DNA of 64,000 bases from Haliea sp040221975. GTDB taxonomy: Bacteria; Pseudomonadota; Gammaproteobacteria; Pseudomonadales; Halieaceae. Positions 1 through 9,181 of the stretch are shown piece after piece (position 1 is the first letter of the stretch; each line of letters starts with the position of its first letter). The position numbers and the translations under genes were made by a program. A model generated the notes under the pieces. It did not search any database, had not been told where the DNA came from, and saw only the letters and a program-made list of their open reading frames with translations. The DNA is taken from NCBI GenBank assembly GCA_040221975.1, contig JAVJWR010000007.1, positions 1-64,000 on the forward strand, read 5' to 3'.

Positions 1-137
1 GTTGGGGGAGCTGTGCCTGAAAAAAGCAAAAACTCCAAAAACGACGAAAAAATGTACAGATGAAGGCGTGACTGCGCGCTACGGAATCGCTACGGCAAAA
101 ATATCGCCTTCACCGGCACACTCGTGCAACATTGGGG

Positions 138-2399
138 CTAGAAGGCATAGCTCAGAGCCACACCAACCCGTCTCGGTTCGTTGGCGTACCCAACGCCACT
201 CACTCCTGTTCCGGCGTTAACCGTATAACCGTTCAGATATGTGTACTCGTTTAACAGATTGTTGACGTACACATTCAAGGAGATGTTTCCTCGAGTAAAT
301 TCTGTGTTGAAATCCACCAGGAAATAGTCCTCTATCGGAAACTCAAACGTACCAAGGCTGACATCCATAGCAAACTCTGAGCTATACCCCCCCAAGTACA
401 CGGTATTATAGTCACCAACATAGCGAACACCGAGAGTCGAAATTGCGCTAACCGAACCAAGTTCAAAGTGGAAATTACCCTGTAACGATGCGGTCCAGTC
501 AGGTATTTCGCGCGTCTTCTCACCGTCTAGAGCCCCCAGCGCCGGGCTGTCACCCTGCAGCTCGCTTCTGACACGAGCAATACCGAGCGAAATATCCAGT
601 TGGCTGTTCAACCGTACCTGCACGCTGCCTTCAAACCCTGATGCAACTACAGGAGAGTCGCTGTTACCGCCAGTGTTCACGCCACCCAGCCTGAGTGTTG
701 ACTGGAAATCCTCCCAGTCAGCGTACCAAAGTGACAGCTCGTACGAGACCCGGTCGTCGAAGGAGTTCCCTTTAACGCCAATCTCGTAATTCCATAAACT
801 GTCGGAATCGATAATAGTCGACGAACTCGCACCGGTATTGGGATCAGTGATTGGCGTGTTGACGTATGCCGGTCGGTATCCGCTGGCGATACTGGCATAC
901 AGTGACATCTCGTCGGAGGGTCGCCACCTCGCATTGAGCAGATAGGTGGCGACCTCATCACTTACGTCGGCTTTCATTACACTCTGAGGCCCCACAAGGA
1001 AACCACCAAAGGCAAATTCCGAGTCGAGGGAATTTTCACTAAACCTCAGCCCCACGGTAAAGTCGATCTCGGGAGTCAGGTAATAGGTGATGTCTCCAAA
1101 GAACGCGAGTTCTTCGTAGGTTGAGGGGAATGACACATCTATCAGGGAAGCGCCGGATGGTGCTGCTCGCACATCCTGTATATTATTGGTCTCTTCATGC
1201 GCGTAGAAAATTCCGGCTATCCATTCAATTTTTTCGTTGTTCAGGGAGCTGAGTCTCAACTCCTGAACAAAACGTCTGGAGTCGCGGTAGAACGTAGTCG
1301 GAATGCCGGTGGTTGTGCCAATCGGAACACCCAAAATCGAATCGACAAAGGCATTCAGGCCCGGTATGTTCCCCTGATTGATAACTGTTGGAGTCTCATA
1401 TTCGGAGTAACCAGAGACGGCGGTGAATTCAGACCAACCCAGATCATAGTTGAATGTCATGCTGGCAGCCGTGTAATCCAGACCAACGCTACCCGGTTCA
1501 TCGGCCGCCAGGGACAACTCTCCATCGACCCTCGAAAAGTCAGGCTTCGAATTGTCGAGTTCCGGAGAGAACAGCGCCACCTCGTTGGTGCCGAACGTCT
1601 CTGTTTCCTGCCTGAGACCAGAGAATTTCACGCGAGCTCGATCATTGATATTCCACAACACGGCGGCGCTGAAGCCTGATATTTCAGCTGAATTGTAGTC
1701 CTTTTCCACCACATCCAATGTCGCAGGGTCCAACCGATCGATGTAGCCGCCCTTGTCATTCCAGAATCCGCTGAAGGTAATGCCCAGACGATCCCTGACC
1801 ACGGGAACGCTTATCATCCCGCGATAGATCTGGCTGGTATCACCATCCTTGATGGTAGCCATATTCACCGAAAGATTGCCGCGCATTTCGTCCGTGGCAG
1901 GCTCTCGGGTCACATACTTCACCACCCCACCCATGGCGCCAGCACCATACAATGTCCCTTGCGGACCTTTAACAATCTCTATTCTCTCGAGATCCCCCAA
2001 GAGCCCATCAAAGAAGAACGAGTTGGCAGCGGCAAATGGTGACGCCGAAGTAATCGGCACGTCGTCAATGTAGATACCGGTAACCGGTATTTGACCTTCC
2101 TGACCGATACCCCGCAGGACCACCTGCCCCTGCCCAGGGGCGGCTCCGTTCACAAAATTGGCGCCCGGAGAATAATCGATCATGTCTTCGATCGAAGACA
2201 GGCCCGTCTTGAGAAACTTCTCTGGATTAAAGGTCGTCACCGACGCCGGAACATCCTGTAGGCTTTGCTCGCGCCTGCTCGCTGTCACTATCACTTCTTC
2301 CAGTGCAGCGCCCTCTCCATCCTTTGCCGCAGCCTGACCCGCCGGCGCACAAGCGCAAAGCACACCCGCGAAATATATCCAAGTACTCATACTGTTCAT
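138..2399 (-). CDS. TonB-dependent outer-membrane receptor
   Basis: Outer-membrane beta-barrel receptor for energised uptake of a ligand too large or scarce for porins. The 753-residue length is normal for the family. A signal peptide (about residues 1-25) is followed by a TonB box and plug start (EEVIVTA, residues 34-40), a plug ending in the usual glycine-rich strand (KGPQGTLYGAGAMGG), and a barrel ending in an aromatic residue (ALSYAF). The ATG at 2399 has a good ribosome site (GAGGGGAA). It is divergent from a GntR-type regulator and near two peptidase-like hydrolases, so a peptide ligand is my inference; siderophore, sugar or other ligands are equally allowed by the sequence. Base composition is lower in GC than the rest of the window. 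Confidence 0.93.
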   Translation of the reverse strand: MNSMSTWIYFAGVLCACAPAGQAAAKDGEGAALEEVIVTASRREQSLQDVPASVTTFNPEKFLKTGLSSIEDMIDYSPGANFVNGAAPGQGQVVLRGIGQEGQIPVTGIYIDDVPITSASPFAAANSFFFDGLLGDLERIEIVKGPQGTLYGAGAMGGVVKYVTREPATDEMRGNLSVNMATIKDGDTSQIYRGMISVPVVRDRLGITFSGFWNDKGGYIDRLDPATLDVVEKDYNSAEISGFSAAVLWNINDRARVKFSGLRQETETFGTNEVALFSPELDNSKPDFSRVDGELSLAADEPGSVGLDYTAASMTFNYDLGWSEFTAVSGYSEYETPTVINQGNIPGLNAFVDSILGVPIGTTTGIPTTFYRDSRRFVQELRLSSLNNEKIEWIAGIFYAHEETNNIQDVRAAPSGASLIDVSFPSTYEELAFFGDITYYLTPEIDFTVGLRFSENSLDSEFAFGGFLVGPQSVMKADVSDEVATYLLNARWRPSDEMSLYASIASGYRPAYVNTPITDPNTGASSSTIIDSDSLWNYEIGVKGNSFDDRVSYELSLWYADWEDFQSTLRLGGVNTGGNSDSPVVASGFEGSVQVRLNSQLDISLGIARVRSELQGDSPALGALDGEKTREIPDWTASLQGNFHFELGSVSAISTLGVRYVGDYNTVYLGGYSSEFAMDVSLGTFEFPIEDYFLVDFNTEFTRGNISLNVYVNNLLNEYTYLNGYTVNAGTGVSGVGYANEPRRVGVALSYAF

Positions 2400-2804
2400 G
2401 GCTTCCCCTCTCTACTGGCAAGTGGATGGATTACACCGAGCCTATTGCGGAGCTATTGTCATGCATCCAGCCGCATATTATGACTGTCATGTAATTTACT
2501 AAAACGATTTGTGACGGTCTAGTTTTATTTTAATGTATTTTATGACTGACTTGAATTCCTGCACTTTCATTCCGCCAGGCCAATTCAGGCCCACCCGGAA
2601 CACATATAACCTTTTCTTATATTTAAAGTTTTTTTATTCTGCTTTCGACTATCATGGAACATCGGAGCGCTGTCCGCACCCATTTGGGTTTGCGGGAAGA
2701 GGGACTTGCGGTGACGAGGCCTCGACTCTATTCGAAAAGAAAGGCACGCATTCGGTGTACAATCTCGCGGATTAGTCTGCGGGTAAAGCCAAAAAGGACT
2801 CTCA
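2400..2804. promoter_or_regulatory. Divergent AT-rich control region with palindrome
   Basis: This 405-base gene-free stretch separates the receptor (minus) from the first GntR-type regulator (plus) and must hold both promoters. It is strikingly AT-rich around 2470-2640. A perfect 11-base palindrome, ATGACTGTCAT, lies at 2480-2490, and its half-site ATGACTG recurs at 2542-2548. A TACAAT hexamer at 2758-2763, about 40 bases before the regulator, could be a -10 box but has no convincing -35. The palindrome is a candidate operator for a GntR dimer; this is inference from shape and place only. Confidence 0.4.
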
Positions 2805-3491
2805 ATGTCTGCACGGGATTTCAGAAGTCACGACGAGGAAAGCGCCTACGAAGCCATAATGGATGCTATCGTAACCCAGGAACTCGCCCCCAATCAGAAG
2901 GTGTCTGAGCATATTTTCAGCGACATGTTCAGCATCAGTCGCAGCACTGCACGTACCTTGATTGAGCGGTTGATATCAAAGCAGTTTCTTGTCTCAAACT
3001 CTCCTCGGGTCACAGTGGTTACGCCTTTGAGGGCACTTGAAGTGCGCCAAAATTTTACCCTGCGCAAGATCCTGCTGCCACCGCTTTGGACTAAAGCAGC
3101 AAGCAAAGTAGACCACAAAAAGCTTTGCAAATTACATCAGGAAATCAAGCAGCTGCATCCAATTGACAGTGACGACACCGCACTGCAGCTACTCAAGAAA
3201 AACAAGGAATTTAATATGAATATCTGCGAGAAGACTGGCTTTCCAGTGGCTGTGGAGTGGGCAAGCCAGCTGGAAGACACGGCAATGCGCATATATTGGC
3301 TATATATAAAGCTTAACAGGCAATCCCCTTATTTGCCGGAACATCAAGGGATGTTGATAGAGCAATTGCGGGCATATGACCCTGCTCGAATTCAGTCTGC
3401 GGTGCACGACATCATTACCCAAGCAGAAGACAACGTTCTTGATTCACTGTTCTCCAGTCAGCAGTTTAATAGCCACGAGCTCCGGAACTAA
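2805..3491 (+). CDS. GntR-type transcriptional regulator, copy 1
   Basis: Predicted DNA-binding repressor or activator of 228 residues. The N-terminal winged helix (about residues 12-70) has the GntR recognition-helix pattern SISRSTARTLIERLI. The C-terminal all-helical half resembles the FCD ligand-binding domain of the FadR subfamily, including the late EHQGML and VHDIITQAED helices. The ATG at 2805 has AAAGGA seven bases upstream. It is clearly a paralogue of the regulator starting at 8166; the strings MDAIVTQ, ISR and MRIYWLYIK are shared. It is divergent from the TonB receptor and convergent with the serine hydrolase ending at 3504. The ligand cannot be read from sequence. Confidence 0.85.
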   Translation: MSARDFRSHDEESAYEAIMDAIVTQELAPNQKVSEHIFSDMFSISRSTARTLIERLISKQFLVSNSPRVTVVTPLRALEVRQNFTLRKILLPPLWTKAASKVDHKKLCKLHQEIKQLHPIDSDDTALQLLKKNKEFNMNICEKTGFPVAVEWASQLEDTAMRIYWLYIKLNRQSPYLPEHQGMLIEQLRAYDPARIQSAVHDIITQAEDNVLDSLFSSQQFNSHELRN

Positions 3492-3503
3492 ATATCGCAA
3501 GGC

Positions 3504-5495
3504 CTAGTTTATGTAGTTGAAGCCTAGAAGGTGAATGGCGTTCAACTGCGCAACAAGTAGCCAGACAGCCAATACAAGCAGGGTGTAGTAACATCGCCAT
3601 CCGATTGACCACGCTTTCTCGCGCCAAAGCAGGATAGCTGTCCAAGTGGGAAGCAGTGCCACCAGGCAAGCAACGATGCCGATCGCCAAGGCACCAACCA
3701 CAAGTTGAGACGGGAACTCAGTAATAAGGTCATTCGCCCAGATATGCTTGATTATTCCTGCAATCAATGCAACAAAGAAGGCGCCCCAGACCGTCAGGCT
3801 TGCTAGAAGCCGTCGCCGAGCTTTTTGGAGCAAGGCCCCATCTTTCCGGGAAAATCGACCCAATGAGCGTATCCCCAGGACAACATACCCCACACCCAGG
3901 AAGACAAGCGTCGCTGCCAGCAGTAGCAAGCGGTTCTCTGGCGCTTGGTGCCAAGCCACCTTGTCGTGGGACGCCATGGTCTTCAAATAAAGGACATCGC
4001 CAGATTTATCTTCAACAAATTCGAAATATTCATCCTTATCGACTGCCCGAAAGAGGTTTGGCTTCACCTCCGCGGCCTTGACCGGCTCTGCGTCCGAATT
4101 GATGACCAGATAACCTTCTGAATCCACCGTGACCTTCACCGATCCTTGAAAAAGCGAATTCAGCACTTCAATGCTACTATAGTTCCGCCGCGTGGACTGG
4201 TAATAACCAACATACTTGTCTGCACGAGCCGCAAAATCACCCGGGGGCTCAATGGCTTCGGGCATGACGGTGTTGTCGCCAAACATCCATTTGACTATCG
4301 TTTCTTCCATGTGTTTATAAAGCTGCGGCCCTGTGTTTGTGTTGGTGGACATTAGAAAGGCGAAATCCAGATCAGGATACAAGCTCATTTGTGAATGGAA
4401 AAATATCGTGCCGCCATTATGCCAAAGACGGTCATGTCCACCGATCGAATAATCCTGGAAAAAGCCGTGATTGTTGCTCATCTTGCCGCCCGCATTCAAC
4501 GGCAACAGGCCAGAATGCATAAGCGTGCAAGTCTCTGTCTGTAGGATGCGAGCACCGTTCAAAGCACAGTCTTCGAGATGCGCACGGGCAAATTTCGCCA
4601 TGTCGATTGCGGTCGAGGAGATTGCACCAGCCGGCGCGACCTGGCTAACAAAGGTAAATCCGTCAATTTGCCGAGGTCCGTTTTCCGCTGCCAGAAATCC
4701 CTTGCTCACTCGCTCGTATAGTCTTGGCGCCATGATGTCACCAAAGGCTTCAGGCAGCGGCTCGAGGAACGTGGTGTCCGTCATATCCAATGGCCTGAAG
4801 ATATTGGCCTGGAGGTAGTCCTCAAATGACATACCGGTAACATTCTCGACGATGTGGCCAGCCAAGGCGGAACCATAATTTGAATAGGCGAGAGCTTCGC
4901 CTGCAGGTCGGACACGATTTGGCCGATACTTGAGTAGATAATCCTTGAGGGTAAGCACTTCCTCAGGGTTCTTCTCAAATAAATAGCCAAGGCCTCCATC
5001 TTCGAAGCCAGGTGTGTGCGACAACAGATGTTTCACGCGTATGGGACCATCAAAAGCAGGAGGAATAGAGACCTCATCAAGATATTCGTTTACATCAGCC
5101 TCAAGGCTTACCTTGCCCCGCTCCACCAACTGCATAATTGCAGTCCAGGTAAAAGTTTTTGAGATCGATCCCCAGCGAAATAGCGTCTCCTCGGCAACAA
5201 CCTTTCTCCCTGCCTCGACGTCGGCATCCCCGAAGCCTCTAGCGTAGATAACTTCTCCGGCGCGGACGAGCGCCAAGGTAGCTCCAACAACTTTGAACTC
5301 CCGCATCTTTTCCTGCATCTCACGCTCAATAAACGCTTCCAGCGGTTCTCCCGCCTCTGACGGAGGCTGATCTGGCAATGGCGCAACCTCTGTTAGCGCA
5401 GCCGCACTACCAGCATGGAATGCCAGCAATAGCGTTACGACAGACATGACCTTTGCCAGGGTCACTTCGATTTTCTGTTCCATTTTGCCAAGCAT
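3504..5495 (-). CDS. Membrane-anchored serine hydrolase, beta-lactamase/PBP-C fold
   Basis: Serine hydrolase of the class C beta-lactamase / R61 DD-peptidase family (PF00144), 663 residues from the chosen start. Counting from ATG 5495, the nucleophile motif SISK is at 110-113, the YSN motif at 204-206 and the third-box HNGG at 359-362, so all catalytic elements are present. An N-terminal signal-like segment (about 13-33) and four C-terminal hydrophobic helices (about 525-663) place the catalytic domain outside the inner membrane. The open frame runs upstream to 5741 inside the next gene, but ATG 5495 has TAGGGA just upstream and lies 34 bases after the preceding stop; ATG 5483 is an alternative. 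It is probably co-transcribed with the dipeptidase fusion. Substrate (D-amino peptide, ester or amide) is unknown; there is no specific sign of antibiotic resistance. Confidence 0.85.
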   Translation of the reverse strand: MLGKMEQKIEVTLAKVMSVVTLLLAFHAGSAAALTEVAPLPDQPPSEAGEPLEAFIEREMQEKMREFKVVGATLALVRAGEVIYARGFGDADVEAGRKVVAEETLFRWGSISKTFTWTAIMQLVERGKVSLEADVNEYLDEVSIPPAFDGPIRVKHLLSHTPGFEDGGLGYLFEKNPEEVLTLKDYLLKYRPNRVRPAGEALAYSNYGSALAGHIVENVTGMSFEDYLQANIFRPLDMTDTTFLEPLPEAFGDIMAPRLYERVSKGFLAAENGPRQIDGFTFVSQVAPAGAISSTAIDMAKFARAHLEDCALNGARILQTETCTLMHSGLLPLNAGGKMSNNHGFFQDYSIGGHDRLWHNGGTIFFHSQMSLYPDLDFAFLMSTNTNTGPQLYKHMEETIVKWMFGDNTVMPEAIEPPGDFAARADKYVGYYQSTRRNYSSIEVLNSLFQGSVKVTVDSEGYLVINSDAEPVKAAEVKPNLFRAVDKDEYFEFVEDKSGDVLYLKTMASHDKVAWHQAPENRLLLLAATLVFLGVGYVVLGIRSLGRFSRKDGALLQKARRRLLASLTVWGAFFVALIAGIIKHIWANDLITEFPSQLVVGALAIGIVACLVALLPTWTAILLWREKAWSIGWRCYYTLLVLAVWLLVAQLNAIHLLGFNYIN

Positions 5496-5529
5496 TACAT
5501 TCCCTACTCTACTGGGAGAAAAAGCCGTC

Positions 5530-7863
5530 TTACTCAATATTTTCAAGTGCTTCAAAGGTCTCGTTTCCGAGCGGGTATTGCTCCCAGCCGTCGAAATCGA
5601 AATGCCACCATTCATACTCGTACACCTTGAAGCCGCCGCGCTCCATTTCCTGCATAAGCAAATCACGGTGCCAACGCTGCAACGAGGATCCGCCCGGATA
5701 GTGCGGGTATGAGCGCTCCGACATTTCATCGTAGACGCCAACCATCTCGATCGGTTTACCAGTTTTCAGGTCATATAAAGTGAGGTCAACGGCACACCCG
5801 CGGTTATGGCGAGACCCGTCCGCCGGATTGGCGACGAATATTTTCTTGTCTTCAGGTGTCGCCTCCCAAAACACCCGGGTTACGTACCAGGGACGGTAGG
5901 CATCATGGACTAGAAGTCCATAGCCCAACGCCTCCAGGCGCTTGCTGATCAGAGCGAGGGACTCTGCCGCTCTGCGCTGCAAGAACGCCTTTGATCTTGA
6001 ATAGACAGGCGTGCCAAGAAAGTTATCGTTAGAAGCATACCGGATGTCCAACTTGACGTTGTCTACAAAGTTCGTGATATCGACCAGATCGGATTTCACG
6101 AAATCACCCTCCTCTTGTGGAGGGGCAACCAGCAGCGCTTCAGCCACCAGCTCGCTCACAGGCCGCTGCGGGGAAATTCGGTACACCCCGTCGCTTACAC
6201 CAACAGTGTCGCGGCGATGGAACAGGATACCTCCCAGGTCTGCGGCAACCACATCGCCGTTACTCTCTGATCTGCGGAAACGGATCGTCTCATGGGGATA
6301 AAGTCCATAGTCGGGAAACTTGAAAACATCCTTCCCCACCAGTTCCAGCGGATACTCTGCTTCCCATTCAATGAGCGCGTGAAGCTTGCCGTACTTCTCG
6401 CTAATGTAGAGAATATTGTAGTCCTCGCCATATTCACCGAAAAACATGTCAAGGCCTGTGGTATCGTAATCCGGCATTTTTGATGGGATGCGGTCATAGA
6501 CAGAACCAGACACTTCAATCCGATCCGGGCCTATATGCACGCTGTCATCGTAGGTCATGAGACCATCCACGATCACACGCTGTCCGGTTTGCATCAGCTC
6601 CAGAGGAAAGCCGCCAACGCGCTCCAGGAATAGCTTTCCATGCCTCTTCTTTACTGACACACGCTGGCCCTGAGCGCTTTGAAACTCTCCCTCCAGGGCA
6701 AGCGCCATTTGCGCGCTGATGGGCTGGGATATTTCGAATCCAGGGGCCGCGTCACCATTTGACAGGGCCAGGGCATAGCGCAGAGCATAATCTGCCAATC
6801 TGTTCACCGCTCCATTGGCAAAATCCATGTTTGTTGAAACAACCACACCAAGTTTGCTCGCTGGCAACACCTTGAGTTGTGAAGAAAACCCGTATATTGC
6901 TCCGCCATGCCCGACAGACAATTCCCCCTCAAATTCCTCCAGGATAAAGCCGAGACCAAACTGGCGGTTCCTTGCGCTTTGGGTAGCACCAGCTGGTGTC
7001 CACATTAGCGTTAATGTCTCTGGCTCCAGAATTTTCGCATTCTCTCCCTGCCCCATATGGAGCAGCGCCCAGACCAGTTTTCCCAGATCATTCATGGATG
7101 TGTAGAGATTGCCGGCAGGTGAAATTCCCAAGGTGAAATTTGGGGCAGGAAACGGGCGAGCATGGTAGGGCCGCATATACCCGACTGGCATCTTGGAGTT
7201 CAGGCTTTCTGATTGCTCAAAACTACCCTCCATGCCTAGTGGCAGCAGAAGACGACTATGAATGACTTCGTTAAAGGGCTTTCCCCTCATAACCTCGACG
7301 ATCCGTCCAACAACAGTCACTGCCGCGTTGGAATATTGCATCCGGGTACCCGGCTCATACACCAGTTCTGTGTCATTCAGGCTTTCGACAATTGCTTTGA
7401 TCGTAGGCTCGGTGTCATCAAAGTAATTGCCTAGCGGTGGTTCACGTACCAACCCAGAGCGATGAGACATCAACGCCTCAACCGTGACCTCGGCCTCAAA
7501 TGGATTTATTGGCGAAAACGAAGGCAGGTAAGTGGAAACCGGGGCGCTCAAGTCAACGATGCCTTCCTCGACGAGCTGCATCAATGCGATATCAGTGAAC
7601 AACTTCGAAATCGAGCCGATACGGTAGACCGTGTTGGAATCCACGGTTGCTTCCCCTGGCTCCGGCGTGGCGGCAAATCCCGCTGACCAGAGAGGACCAT
7701 GTTCGTTCACAATCTGAATGGATAGAGCTGGAAGCTGTTTTTGTTCAACAAACTCCTGGATATTTTTCTCCAGGTCCACGTAGTCAGTCTGTGCGACTGA
7801 GACCTGTGCAAGCCCGAAGAAGCCCCAAAAAAACATGATCGCCTTAAGATAGTTGGTCACCAC
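5530..7863 (-). CDS. Fusion of serine hydrolase and VanX-type D-Ala-D-Ala dipeptidase
   Basis: Two enzymes in one exported 777-residue chain. After a signal peptide (about 1-25), residues 26-390 form a beta-lactamase-fold serine hydrolase with SISK (84-87), YSN (177-179) and HGG (319-321). Residues about 390-575 are a linker/accessory beta region. Residues about 590-770 match the M15D family (VanX, DdpX): an Arg in DAYRPW (657), zinc ligands His686 and Asp693 in SRHNRGCAVDLTL, and catalytic Glu751 with zinc ligand His754 in EWWHFD. The seven- and three-residue spacings equal those of VanX (H116/D123, E181/H184). The start is GTG at 7863 or 7860 behind GAGGAGG. The architecture suggests sequential cleavage of D-Ala-containing peptides in the periplasm; this is inference. 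Confidence 0.9.
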   Translation of the reverse strand: MVTNYLKAIMFFWGFFGLAQVSVAQTDYVDLEKNIQEFVEQKQLPALSIQIVNEHGPLWSAGFAATPEPGEATVDSNTVYRIGSISKLFTDIALMQLVEEGIVDLSAPVSTYLPSFSPINPFEAEVTVEALMSHRSGLVREPPLGNYFDDTEPTIKAIVESLNDTELVYEPGTRMQYSNAAVTVVGRIVEVMRGKPFNEVIHSRLLLPLGMEGSFEQSESLNSKMPVGYMRPYHARPFPAPNFTLGISPAGNLYTSMNDLGKLVWALLHMGQGENAKILEPETLTLMWTPAGATQSARNRQFGLGFILEEFEGELSVGHGGAIYGFSSQLKVLPASKLGVVVSTNMDFANGAVNRLADYALRYALALSNGDAAPGFEISQPISAQMALALEGEFQSAQGQRVSVKKRHGKLFLERVGGFPLELMQTGQRVIVDGLMTYDDSVHIGPDRIEVSGSVYDRIPSKMPDYDTTGLDMFFGEYGEDYNILYISEKYGKLHALIEWEAEYPLELVGKDVFKFPDYGLYPHETIRFRRSESNGDVVAADLGGILFHRRDTVGVSDGVYRISPQRPVSELVAEALLVAPPQEEGDFVKSDLVDITNFVDNVKLDIRYASNDNFLGTPVYSRSKAFLQRRAAESLALISKRLEALGYGLLVHDAYRPWYVTRVFWEATPEDKKIFVANPADGSRHNRGCAVDLTLYDLKTGKPIEMVGVYDEMSERSYPHYPGGSSLQRWHRDLLMQEMERGGFKVYEYEWWHFDFDGWEQYPLGNETFEALENIE

Positions 7864-8165
7864 CTTCCTCCTCGCTTTTCCTTTCGAATCTCACTGGGTT
7901 TCGCCCTCCTTGGTTATACAAAGGGGTATCGGACCCGATTTAGAGCCCACAATACCCTGCAGCCGCCCAATACCATCCCCCAGAACAGGCCCGACAAGCC
8001 AAGGGCGACGTGAGATACCTGAGAAACTAAACCATATTGATGCCTCTTGTACAGCTTTATTATCATTTATGGCTGCATTATTATTCATTGTAATAAATTT
8101 AATCAGTGTTTGCAGCGGGGTGCTTTGCTATCCTACTTTCAGAGAAGGATCGAGGGCCACGAAAA
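7864..8165. promoter_or_regulatory. Divergent control region, dipeptidase fusion / regulator 2
   Basis: This 302-base gene-free stretch lies between the fusion hydrolase (minus) and the second GntR-type regulator (plus). It carries the strong ribosome site of the fusion (GAGGAGG next to 7864) and an AT-rich segment at about 8050-8110, where a promoter for the regulator would be expected. The hexamer TGTACA at 8048-8053 also occurs before regulator 1 (2756-2761), but a shared 6-mer is weak evidence. No terminator is visible. Confidence 0.35.
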
Positions 8166-8864
8166 ATGAAGCAACCAGAAATCAAGGAAGACAATAGAAT
8201 CAATGACCTGGAAGCTGCTTCAACTATTATCATGGACGCGATCGTCACTCAGGCACTGGCGCCGGGGCAGAAGGTATCTGAGAATATCCTGAGTGATAGT
8301 TTCGGTATCAGCCGAACCATCTCCCGCAATCTTATAGAGCGCCTGATTGCCAAGCATTTTCTGACAACAGTCTCTCAGCGAGTGACCCAGGTGTCCGCTC
8401 TGACACTTCTGGACATCAAGCAGAATTTCATTCTCCGTAAAACACTGCTCCCTGAAATCTTCTCTTTGGCTTCAACCAATATAGATCATGAACACCTGAT
8501 GACGCTGAACGGCCGGATTGACACGCATCTGCCAATCACCGGCGACAGCACCGCGCTTGATATCCTGAAGACGAACAAAGAACTGAATATAGCCATTTGT
8601 GAAAGGTCAAGTTATCCGCTAATGCTCGATTGGGCCGAACAACTTGAGGATATGGCGATGCGGATCTATTGGCTTTACATTAAGACCACAAGCCATTTCC
8701 CCTATTCCAGCGAGCAACAGGCAACAATAATCGAGATTGTCAGGAACGGAGATGCAGCAGCGATCCGCCGGGCCATTCACGACATGCTTTCCCAAACCGA
8801 GGATAGAATCCTCAATGCGATTTTTTCACATGAACGGTTCTATACACAGAATCTGACTTTATAG
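8166..8864 (+). CDS. GntR-type transcriptional regulator, copy 2
   Basis: Paralogue of the regulator at 2805-3491, 232 residues from the chosen ATG. The winged helix spans about residues 15-75 with recognition segment GISRTISRNLIERLI, followed by a helical FCD-like domain sharing the TAL-IL-K-NKE-N and MRIYWLYIK blocks with copy 1. By eye about half of the residues are identical. The frame is open from 8106, but ATG 8166 starts at the point where homology to copy 1 begins and has GAGGG about ten bases upstream. Divergent from the dipeptidase fusion. The two copies bracket the two hydrolases, so each may control one promoter region or they may form a heterodimer; neither is proven. Confidence 0.84.
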   Translation: MKQPEIKEDNRINDLEAASTIIMDAIVTQALAPGQKVSENILSDSFGISRTISRNLIERLIAKHFLTTVSQRVTQVSALTLLDIKQNFILRKTLLPEIFSLASTNIDHEHLMTLNGRIDTHLPITGDSTALDILKTNKELNIAICERSSYPLMLDWAEQLEDMAMRIYWLYIKTTSHFPYSSEQQATIIEIVRNGDAAAIRRAIHDMLSQTEDRILNAIFSHERFYTQNLTL

Positions 8865-9181
8865 ATGCGGTGCGGTTATTCCGTCGCTTGCAGCAGGGAG
8901 TAGACTGACGTTCCGAGGATTATCCTCAAGACCGAGTCTCGGAACTTCGAATTCCTGGCCAATCTGGCCATTGAGAAAAGCCCCTGGCTGGTGGCCTCCC
9001 GTCCATGAAGCCAGCGAAAACAGAAATAACACCACCAGTTCCCCCACATCTCCACCTGCTATTTTTCTACCCGAATCTATCGCCGGCTGGGAGACAAGGT
9101 AAGGTCCGCGCCTGTAGCAATAATCCTCTGCTGCCAGTATGCTTGCGCGCAGTAGCAGCCGATGGACCCCGACCCCGCCCC
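8865..9181. other. Gene-free boundary between AT-rich island and Anbu operon
   Basis: 317 bases without a convincing gene. A perfect 8-base inverted repeat GTTCCGAG / CTCGGAAC spans 8910-8945 and contains a second small palindrome GAGGATTATCCTC; no T-tract follows, so it is not a standard terminator. A 34-codon open frame without start codon (8904-9008, plus) reads like the tail of a protein (...FEFLANLAIEKSPW...) and may be a gene remnant. Base composition changes here from AT-richer to GC-rich, which makes this the likely edge of the accessory block. Confidence 0.35.

Noticed and set aside
1..137. Gene or terminator at the left window edge
   Set aside because: Only an A-rich stretch and a short frame of 72 codons overlapping the receptor's 3' end antisense; no stable hairpin with T-run follows the receptor stop.
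5496..5741. 82-residue N-terminal extension of the membrane serine hydrolase
   Set aside because: Lies inside the dipeptidase domain of the preceding gene in another frame and lacks signal-peptide character; ATG 5495 has its own ribosome site.
3504..7863. Antibiotic resistance (AmpC or vancomycin) locus
   Set aside because: The folds are shared, but there is no AmpR, no vanH/vanA partners, and the protein sizes and TonB context suggest peptide metabolism.
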